IMG/VR virus record: IMGVR_UViG_3300011115_000735
Span: 1-27,990 of that record
Source of the DNA: a virus
DNA: 27,990 bases
Direction: 5' to 3' (one strand)
Shown here: one piece after another, positions 23,514 to 27,990 of the stretch
Position numbering within the stretch: the first letter of the stretch is position 1
Layout of the letters: each line of letters begins with the position of its first letter
Notes under the pieces: model-generated
Databases searched by the model: none
Told to the model about the DNA's origin: nothing
The model's input: only the letters and a program-made list of their open reading frames with translations
Program-made: the position numbers and the translations under genes

Positions 23514-23888
23514 ATGCACATAGAAAAAGTTAATTACCAAAAGACTTATAATCTAGGAAACTATACTTCAGAAAAGATAGGAGTTGAATTAGTTCTTCAT
23601 CAAGGAGAATCAGCAGATAAAGCTTTAGATATTGCCAAAGAATTAGTAGAAGAGTATCATAAAAGGCATTTGGTTACCATTAATCCTGATTATGAACATT
23701 TAGTAGAATATCCAGTTTCTAATGTTATTAAAACACAATCCCCACAAACACTTGCGGAAAAAACAAAGCAGTTTATAGACGAGTGTAAGACAATAGAAGA
23801 TTTAAAAGCGTGGGAATTAATGTCTAAAAGTAGTGCTGATTTAAAAGAATATTACAATAGTAAATTGCTAAAACTTAAAAATAAATAA
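23514..23888 (+). CDS. Small protein before the exonuclease, 124 aa
   Basis: The protein begins MHIEKVNYQKTYNLGNYTSEKIG and contains LHQGESADKALDIAKELVEEYHK, a helical segment typical of short phage proteins found next to YqaJ-type exonuclease genes. The C-terminal part (KTIEDLKAWELMSKSSADL) is helical and Lys-rich. No enzyme motif is visible. It starts 4 bases after the 65-aa gene and ends 1 base before the exonuclease ATG, so it is part of the same unit. A partner role is a guess from position. Confidence 0.75.
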   Translation: MHIEKVNYQKTYNLGNYTSEKIGVELVLHQGESADKALDIAKELVEEYHKRHLVTINPDYEHLVEYPVSNVIKTQSPQTLAEKTKQFIDECKTIEDLKAWELMSKSSADLKEYYNSKLLKLKNK

Positions 23889-23889
23889 G

Positions 23890-24630
23890 ATGATTAACTT
23901 TTCTGAAACTCTAATAAGAGCTAGTTCCGTAGGTTATTTAATGACAGATCCACAATCAAAGGCCGATAAAGACGCTGGCAAATTATCTAGGACAACGCAA
24001 AGGTATCTTTTAGATGTTTATATATCAGAAAGATATGGCCGTAAAAGAGATATACAGACAAAACAAATGAAGAAAGGAATAGATGCTGAACAAGACTCAA
24101 TTGAATTGTTATCTAAGTATCTTAATAGGGATTTTCAGAAAAATGAAGAAAGGTTTTCTAATGATTATATTACCGGGCATCCAGATATTATTGAAACCAC
24201 TTCAGACGGAGTTGCTATCATAGATATTAAGTCTAGTTATGATTTGTGGACGTTTCTAGCCAATATGCCTGATAAGTTGGATAGTTTATACTATTGGCAA
24301 ATGCAGTCCTATATGTGGCTTACAGGAGCAAAGAAAGCTACTATTGCTTATTGCTTAGTTAGTACACCTGATAGTATTGTAGAACAAGAAAAATATTACC
24401 TTCTTAAAAAAATGGACGTAATATCAGAAGATAGTCCAGAGTTTTTAAAAGCGGCAATAAACATAGAGTTTAATATGAAGTTTGACGATATAGATATTTC
24501 TGAAAGAGTTTTAATGTTTCATATTTTAAGAAATGAAGATGATATATTAAGAATTCAACAAAAAGTATTGGCGGCAAGAGATTATTTGCAAGAAATAGAA
24601 TTAACACATTTAAACTTTAATAATGGTTAA
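23890..24630 (+). CDS. YqaJ-type viral exonuclease (PD-(D/E)XK)
   Basis: This is a 246-aa protein. It has RASSVGYLM at 10-18, KKGIDAEQDSIELL at 61-74, a conserved GHPDI at 96-100 (D99), IDIKSS at 111-116 (K114), and YYWQMQSYMWLTG at 134-146. This order matches the PD-(D/E)XK core of YqaJ/lambda-exonuclease proteins: the acidic residue, the D-K pair and the Q-x-Q-x-Y motif. It probably resects double-stranded DNA for recombination. No annealing protein of the RecT/Bet type was recognised nearby. It overlaps the next gene by 8 bases. Confidence 0.88.
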   Translation: MINFSETLIRASSVGYLMTDPQSKADKDAGKLSRTTQRYLLDVYISERYGRKRDIQTKQMKKGIDAEQDSIELLSKYLNRDFQKNEERFSNDYITGHPDIIETTSDGVAIIDIKSSYDLWTFLANMPDKLDSLYYWQMQSYMWLTGAKKATIAYCLVSTPDSIVEQEKYYLLKKMDVISEDSPEFLKAAINIEFNMKFDDIDISERVLMFHILRNEDDILRIQQKVLAARDYLQEIELTHLNFNNG

Positions 24631-24976
24631 GGGAGCAAATATTATTAGTGCTATTCAGAATTTAAAAATGGCTCAAGAGCAGTTCCAGGATTTTATTAGA
24701 GAATTTCCTGAATCTCAAGGATCTAAATTATTTAACGGATATAGTAAAAAAATAGATTGGATTTTTACTGACATATCCACCCATCCGTTTCTTACGCAAG
24801 AGGTTAGAGATGGCATTAAAATAGAAATTAAAAGCGATGTTTTTGCTGTTCCTGCTATCCTTGAAAAAATTGCATTATTAAAGCCAGAGCAAAGGGAAAT
24901 GATAGAACTAACAATGGATGCAATGTTAAATGGCGAAGAGGTTAAAATAGTTGATATTAGTGAAATTAAAAATTAA
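24623..24976 (+). CDS. Unknown 117-aa protein after the exonuclease
   Basis: The protein reads MVKGANIISAIQNLKMAQEQF at the start, then a DFIREFPESQGSKLFNGYSKK helical region and an acidic end (LNGEEVKIVDISEIKN). It is largely helical, with no Cys pattern or catalytic motif. It overlaps the exonuclease end by 8 bases, so it is likely to be translated with it. A link to recombination is inferred only from that overlap. I recognise no named family. Confidence 0.7.
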   Translation: MVKGANIISAIQNLKMAQEQFQDFIREFPESQGSKLFNGYSKKIDWIFTDISTHPFLTQEVRDGIKIEIKSDVFAVPAILEKIALLKPEQREMIELTMDAMLNGEEVKIVDISEIKN

Positions 24977-24981
24977 AAATT

Positions 24982-25221
24982 ATGGCAAAAGATTTTGAAG
25001 GATGTGATTTTTGTATGCAATTTGACAATGATGATGTTCATGTAATTGCAGCAACGGATAACCCAGAAGGTTTTATGGAAATTAAAGTAACACCAATTAT
25101 GGATGGCGGAGTTACGTTTCAATGCCCAACAACAGGCAAGAAAGTTAGAATATTTGCTAGACCAATATCAGATGCAGGCAGATTAATCTTAAATTCAGAA
25201 ACAAATGAACAACCAATTTAA
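24982..25221 (+). CDS. Small CxxC-containing protein, 79 aa
   Basis: The protein starts MAKDFEGCDFCMQFDNDDVH. C8 and C11 form one CxxC pair, and a third Cys lies in TFQCPTTGKKVRI near residue 48. With only three Cys a full zinc ribbon is not certain. The middle is beta-like (MEIKVTPIMDGGVTF). It sits 5 bases after the 117-aa gene and overlaps the next gene by 17 bases. A small metal-binding protein is possible, but its role is unknown. Confidence 0.7.
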   Translation: MAKDFEGCDFCMQFDNDDVHVIAATDNPEGFMEIKVTPIMDGGVTFQCPTTGKKVRIFARPISDAGRLILNSETNEQPI

Positions 25222-25474
25222 AGGTAGTAATTACATTGAGGAGAGAGATCACAACAGGTTATCAGACCAAAAAACAAAGATATTTAATTTAATGGAAGAT
25301 GGAGTTTTTAGGACTCTTGACCAAATATCTAGTCAAATAAAAGAACCGCCTGCGTCTATTTCTGCTCAACTTAGACATCTTAGAAAGCCATCATTTGGAT
25401 CACATACTGTAAACAAAAAGTATATGGGAGATGGATTATTTTCTTATCAATTAATTATAAACAAAAAATTATGA
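25205..25474 (+). CDS. Winged-helix-like DNA-binding protein, 89 aa
   Basis: Residues about 21-60 (DQKTKIFNLMEDGVFRTLDQI, then SQIKEPPASISAQLRHLRK) show the pattern of a winged helix: helix 1, a LDQI-x-x-QI helix, and a recognition helix ASISAQLRHLR with a wing (FGSHTVNKKYMGDGLFSY). Similar small proteins occur in phage genomes at this kind of place and probably bind DNA or regulate. It overlaps the previous gene by 17 bases and the next by 4 (ATGA). Its target is unknown. Confidence 0.75.
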   Translation: MNNQFKGSNYIEERDHNRLSDQKTKIFNLMEDGVFRTLDQISSQIKEPPASISAQLRHLRKPSFGSHTVNKKYMGDGLFSYQLIINKKL

Positions 25475-25845
25475 AAAAAATTATTTTTATTTTTGCTCTA
25501 TTGCTTTCATTAGCAGCACATTCCCAAGAGTTTAATTCCAACAAAACTTACACAGGTAAATGGAATAATCAAACAAATGATTGGGATTTTTCAGAATCCA
25601 AAGAAATAAATTCTATTATTTCTATAAAAGATTCTGATGTTTATATTAATGATGTAAAAAAACTTACATTAACATCTCCAATGGTAAAATGCCCATCTAA
25701 TAATTACAAAGGCACTATATGTGAATTTTCTGATGAATTAGGGCAAGAAGGTTTTGTTATTATTGCTGAATATATTTCAGGGAAAAAAACTATTACATTT
25801 TATTACGAGGGCAAATTATATGCCTATTATATTCAATCAAAATGA
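25471..25845 (+). CDS. Exported protein with signal peptide, 124 aa
   Basis: The N-terminus (MKKIIFIFALLLSLAAHSQ) is a clear signal peptide: basic start, hydrophobic core and AHSQ as cleavage region, typical of Bacteroidota. The mature part is beta-rich (YTGKWNNQTNDWDFSES; FYYEGKLYAYYIQSK) with two Cys (KCPSNN and TICEFS) that could form a disulphide. No lipobox is visible, so a periplasmic or secreted product is likely. It is the last gene of the plus-strand operon and could alter the host envelope, for example in superinfection exclusion, but the function is not shown. Confidence 0.75.
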   Translation: MKKIIFIFALLLSLAAHSQEFNSNKTYTGKWNNQTNDWDFSESKEINSIISIKDSDVYINDVKKLTLTSPMVKCPSNNYKGTICEFSDELGQEGFVIIAEYISGKKTITFYYEGKLYAYYIQSK

Positions 25846-25869
25846 AATTAATTAACAAAACATTATGAC

Positions 25870-26370
25870 TTACTTTTTGTTGTTGTAAGACTCGCTTTTT
25901 GCTTGTTTTTCAGCAGCATTAAGTATATCATATTTCTTTTGTTCTTCTTCTGTCCTTTTAACTCTTGCTTCTAATACTCCTGCAGCATACGGTTTACGAG
26001 ATGCTTCAGCACGTTTTGCATAAAGATAATCTGTTCCTCCCTCTGAATCTTTTGGAAGATTTTTTTCTTCTGAATTAATATAATCAGTAAGACCTCTTGT
26101 TTCATACCTAGCTTGCTGTTTCTTTTGCTCAAAAGTTTCTACTTTTCCCTTAACAGGTTTTGGTAATAAATTTCCATTACGGTCTTTCCATACAGTTTCA
26201 CCATTAGCACCTCTAGATATACCCTTATTACTTATATTAGGATGTGCATCATTCAGTTCTTGAATTTCTTCATTTGTTATTTTTGCTTTTGATTTATCAG
26301 GTTCGGGGCCACTTGTTTTAGTAGGTACAGTAACTGATGATTTAGACATTGATTTTAATGATACTGACAT
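25870..26370 (-). CDS. Basic, probably disordered protein, 166 aa
   Basis: The protein starts MSVSLKSMSKSSVTVPTKTS and is rich in Lys, Glu, Ser and Asn with few hydrophobic residues, so much of it is likely disordered. Near the C-terminus is a helical, charged stretch (EARVKRTEEEQKKYDILNAAEKQAK). I recognise no family. It lies downstream of the DUF6321-like gene (21 bases apart) at the end of the minus-strand accessory operon and converges with the exported-protein gene. A structural or DNA-associated role is possible, but not shown. Confidence 0.7.
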   Translation of the reverse strand: MSVSLKSMSKSSVTVPTKTSGPEPDKSKAKITNEEIQELNDAHPNISNKGISRGANGETVWKDRNGNLLPKPVKGKVETFEQKKQQARYETRGLTDYINSEEKNLPKDSEGGTDYLYAKRAEASRKPYAAGVLEARVKRTEEEQKKYDILNAAEKQAKSESYNNKK

Positions 26371-26391
26371 AATTTATTTTTTTTTAATATG

Positions 26392-26676
26392 TTAAGATTT
26401 TTTATGTGCATTTGCAAAGTTACGAGCAGCTTCAACACTTCTGAATCCCCAAGCTTTTAAAGCTAATGCTTTTCTAGTCGGCTCGCCATTAGGTTTCTTC
26501 ATAGAACCCATCATACCTGCAAATCTAGCCGCAAAAGAAACTCTACGAGGATTGACTCCGTTTTTAACAGGAGCCTTTAAATGACCACCATGAGCCTGAT
26601 TATATGAATCACGACCTTTTTGGTTTAAGCCACCTGAAGGATTTTTTCCTTCTTTTCTTTCCCAAGCTTCTGACAT
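26392..26676 (-). CDS. DUF6321-like phage protein, 94 aa
   Basis: The sequence MSEAWERKEGKNPSGGLNQKG, then SYNQAHGGHLKAPVKNG, RRVSFAARFAGMMGSMK and TRKALALKAWGF follows a pattern I know as DUF6321, found in many marine and environmental phages (W-RKEGKNP-GGLN--GR-SY ... LKAPV ... RR-SFCARM-GM ... ALRKW). The role of the family is unknown; the high Lys/Arg/Gly content suggests a nucleic-acid or virion contact. It starts 3 bases after the 51-aa gene and precedes the 166-aa gene. Confidence 0.85.
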   Translation of the reverse strand: MSEAWERKEGKNPSGGLNQKGRDSYNQAHGGHLKAPVKNGVNPRRVSFAARFAGMMGSMKKPNGEPTRKALALKAWGFRSVEAARNFANAHKKS

Positions 26677-26679
26677 GAT

Positions 26680-26835
26680 TTACATTTTTTCTTGTGCTTT
26701 AATTTTCTTTTCTTGTTTCAGCATTTCAGGAGTTGGTTTTTTACCACTTCCTTTGTTGGCACGAATATTATCCCATAATCCACGAGGAGAAGTCGAGCCA
26801 TCTGCCCTTTTCATCATTTTTAATTTACTTTTCAT
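26680..26835 (-). CDS. Small basic phage protein, 51 aa
   Basis: This ORF encodes MKSKLKMMKRADGSTSPRG, then LWDNIRANKGSGKKPTPEM and a Lys-rich end. The motif RADG-S--GLWDNIRA-K--G is one I recall from short phage proteins, often near DUF6321 genes. It starts by ATGA overlap with the 31-aa ORF upstream and ends 3 bases before the DUF6321-like gene. The plus-strand frame covering this region is a shadow. Function is unknown. Confidence 0.82.
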   Translation of the reverse strand: MKSKLKMMKRADGSTSPRGLWDNIRANKGSGKKPTPEMLKQEKKIKAQEKM

Positions 26836-26927
26836 TGCGCTAATTTACGAAAATTTTGATTATCCATACATTTTATACAAATACCTTCTGTTAATAATAA
26901 ATTATGTATCGTACAAATCTCTTTCAT
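26832..26927 (-). CDS. Tiny zinc-finger-like ORF, 31 aa
   Basis: The ORF encodes MKEICTIHNLLLTEGICIKC, then MDNQNFRKLAQ. The CTIH...CIKC arrangement (C5, H8, C17, C20) could hold one zinc ion. Its ATG overlaps the stop of the exported-protein gene (TAATG), and its stop overlaps the start of the 51-aa gene (ATGA). This double coupling supports real translation. Its size makes it easy to miss, and its role is unknown. Confidence 0.6.
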   Translation of the reverse strand: MKEICTIHNLLLTEGICIKCMDNQNFRKLAQ

Positions 26928-27490
26928 TATTTAGGAATTACAGTTCCAACAGGATAAGGAGCGCCAATAGGTGCTTGCGTTACAGATGTTTGTCCTGCAC
27001 GAACTCTTTTTGATCTACGCATTGGAAATGCAGCTTCGTTAATTGGACCGGTACATCTTGCTAAAGTTACACCATTAACTTTCTTTGGTAATACTTTGCA
27101 GGGCATACACCACATATTACTCATTCCACCGCCTGGTTGTTTTGTAACCACCAAAGTACGATTAACCGTAGGTAGCTTTTCCCACGTTGGAGCCTGCGGA
27201 ACACTATCGTAATAAGCAAAATATGACCAAACAGTTTTGTCTGTGCTATCAGGAGTTACAAAAGGATGATCAATTAATATTCCATTGACAACTGCAAAAC
27301 CTTCCATTACAGGGCAAATTGCGCTTCCTTCTAAAAACTTTTTACCCTGAACCACAACCGTTCCCCCTGTCAAGGTAGTTCCAGATGCGCCACAAAAAGC
27401 AAATTTGCCATAAAATACTTTTAAAGCCCTTTCTTGTGCAACGATATTTAAACTTAATAATGTTAATAAAACAAATAAATATTTTTTCAT
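26927..27490 (-). CDS. Exported protein with Cys-rich core, 187 aa
   Basis: The N-terminus MKKYLFVLLTLLSLNIVAQ is a signal peptide with AQ before the likely cut. The mature part contains five Cys, including WCMPCK (CxxC) near residue 128 and FAFCGASG and SAICPV earlier, so disulphides in the periplasm or outside are likely. It ends in a Pro/Gly-rich segment (GAPYPVGTVIPK). No known catalytic motif is recognised; the CxxC alone does not make it a thioredoxin. It is translated just before the 31-aa ORF and downstream of the zinc-ribbon gene. It may be a virion or envelope-active protein. Confidence 0.75.
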   Translation of the reverse strand: MKKYLFVLLTLLSLNIVAQERALKVFYGKFAFCGASGTTLTGGTVVVQGKKFLEGSAICPVMEGFAVVNGILIDHPFVTPDSTDKTVWSYFAYYDSVPQAPTWEKLPTVNRTLVVTKQPGGGMSNMWCMPCKVLPKKVNGVTLARCTGPINEAAFPMRRSKRVRAGQTSVTQAPIGAPYPVGTVIPK

Positions 27491-27520
27491 GTAATTATTT
27501 TTTTTTGCTAAGTTACAAGT

Positions 27521-27790
27521 TTATTCCCAATTCTCTGATTTCCATATAGCTAAATCAAGCCCCTTTAGATTGATTGGAGGATTTGGGCGATTTTTAGGCG
27601 ATTCTAGCACTTCTTTCTTTTTTGTTACTACTTGTTCAGGTTTTATATTATCCACTTGTTTTGGTACCTCTAATACATTCCTTTCCCTATTATAGTAAAG
27701 CCTACACTTATTAGAACAATACTTTTTTTTAGCAGTAATGCTTTCCATTTTTTCTCCGCAATAAAGACAGTTTTCGGTTTTCTTAATCAT
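27521..27790 (-). CDS. Zinc-ribbon protein, 89 aa
   Basis: The chosen start is the ATG at 27790 (MIKKTENCLYCGEKME). A longer frame to 27949 adds hydrophobic residues read from a strongly G/T-rich minus-strand region and is rejected. C8xxC11 and C25xxxC29 (YCSNKCRLYYNRER) form a zinc-ribbon pattern common in small Bacteroidota plasmid and phage proteins. The rest is charged and ends WKSENWE. It is the first gene behind the repeat-covered promoter and may bind DNA there, but that is a guess from context. Confidence 0.78.
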   Translation of the reverse strand: MIKKTENCLYCGEKMESITAKKKYCSNKCRLYYNRERNVLEVPKQVDNIKPEQVVTKKKEVLESPKNRPNPPINLKGLDLAIWKSENWE

Positions 27791-27792
27791 GT

Positions 27793-27839
27793 GATACGTT
27801 TTGATATGATTTGATACGATAAAGATACGCTTTGATACG
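27793..27839 (-). repeat. Five GATACG-type repeats at about one helical turn
   Basis: GATACG or GATATG occurs at 27793, 27803, 27813, 27824 and 27834, that is at spacings of 10, 10, 11 and 10 bases. Most copies are preceded by TTT or AAA. The array lies directly upstream of the ATG at 27790 and covers the promoter -7 element, which suggests phased binding sites of a regulator. Confidence 0.75.
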
Positions 27840-27851
27840 ATAACAACCAAA
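27820..27851 (-). promoter_or_regulatory. Promoter for the accessory operon, overlapped by repeats
   Basis: On the minus strand TTTG (27851-27848) is followed after 20 bases by TATCTTTA (27827-27820), one base off TAnnTTTG. The start would lie about 25 bases before the ATG at 27790. Three GATACG-type repeats lie downstream of or on the -7 element and two on its upstream side. Confidence 0.5.
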
Positions 27852-27948
27852 TTATCCCCCATAATCCCCTCTCTCAAAAACAATAAACAACTAAACCCAA
27901 CCAACACAAAACACAAGCAAAGGAACAAACCAAACACCAACCAAACCA
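27852..27948. other. A/C-only tract in the divergent intergenic region
   Basis: The plus strand is almost only A and C; from 27893 to 27949 there is no T apart from the start codon and only three G. On the minus strand, 27947-27930 has four GG pairs separated by 2-5 bases, a possible two-layer G-quadruplex. No gene is seen in it; it may be a leader or a replication or packaging signal. Confidence 0.6.
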
Positions 27949-27990
27949 ATGCCCGAATCCCTTCAAACCCAAGCAGCGCAACAACTACAC
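27949..27990 (+). CDS. Possible start of a plus-strand gene (runs off window)
   Basis: ATG at 27949 opens a frame of 14 codons (MPESLQTQAAQQLH) to the window edge. The context CCAAACCAATG and the frame without stop are compatible with a gene, but 14 codons cannot prove it, and no TAnnTTTG site is seen upstream. It would be divergent from the zinc-ribbon gene. Confidence 0.35.
   Translation, partial: MPESLQTQAAQQLH

Noticed and set aside
26675-27013. 112-codon plus-strand ORF with a hydrophobic start
   Set aside because: It lies across three coupled minus-strand genes with recognisable content; the hydrophobic residues come from Lys codons read on the other strand.
27791-27949. Membrane-like N-terminal extension of the zinc-ribbon gene
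   Set aside because: The hydrophobic residues (Val, Leu, Phe, Cys) follow from the G/T-rich minus strand of the A/C tract and from the promoter repeats; the ATG at 27790 is preferred.
1-27990. CRISPR arrays, tRNA genes, integrase, insertion sequences, attachment sites
   Set aside because: I looked for direct repeats with spacers, cloverleaf-like segments and recombinase motifs and saw none that could be supported; short tRNAs could be missed without a scan.

Overview
The window looks like part of the genome of a tailed bacteriophage infecting a member of the Bacteroidota. The DNA is AT-rich (roughly one third G+C by eye). Promoter-like sites follow the Bacteroidota pattern (TTTG or TTG near -33, TAnnTTTG near -7), start codons sit in A-rich leaders without clear Shine-Dalgarno sites, and the two exported proteins have typical Bacteroidota signal peptides ending in SQ or AQ. 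The virion genes resemble those of crAss-like podoviruses and their relatives. No integrase, lysis gene, DNA polymerase, tRNA or CRISPR array was seen, so this is only part of a genome. All family names are from memory and motif reading; no search was run.

Layout. (1) Positions 1-17683, minus strand: virion module, read from right to left. It starts with a 228-aa protein and a coiled-coil protein, then large terminase, portal, two small proteins, a scaffold-like protein, the major capsid protein and a 297-aa unknown, ending at a terminator near 7740. Beyond that lie two connector proteins, a GroES-like co-chaperonin, a further connector or ring protein, a 1295-aa tail or stabilisation protein with poly-threonine linkers, and the start of another tail protein. 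GIY-YIG and HNH homing endonucleases are inserted in the connector/tail part. (2) Positions 17684-18074: an isolated plus-strand 81-aa gene with its own promoter-like site and a bidirectional terminator. (3) Positions 18075-21607, minus strand: replication operon made of a small HTH protein, a DnaD/O-like replication protein, a primase-helicase, SSB and two small proteins. (4) Positions 21716-25845, plus strand: divergent operon with a C5 cytosine methyltransferase, a NinG-like protein, a YqaJ-type exonuclease, several small proteins and an exported protein. (5) Positions 25870-27790, minus strand: accessory operon of small basic proteins, a tiny zinc-finger-like ORF, a second exported protein and a zinc-ribbon protein, preceded by a promoter covered with GATACG repeats. 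(6) Positions 27852-27990: an A/C-only tract leading into a possible plus-strand gene.

The HTH gene and methyltransferase diverge from one short AT-rich region (21608-21715), which looks like the control switch between the two non-structural operons. The methyltransferase is the most unusual locus. It holds a run of ten G in an AT-rich genome, and the whole stretch behind the tract is open and protein-like in two frames at once. This suggests dual coding and/or phase-variable switching. Other points of interest are a hexamer array inside the replication-protein gene (possible origin, as in lambda O), GroES-like proteins within the virion operon, and at least four tiny tightly coupled genes.
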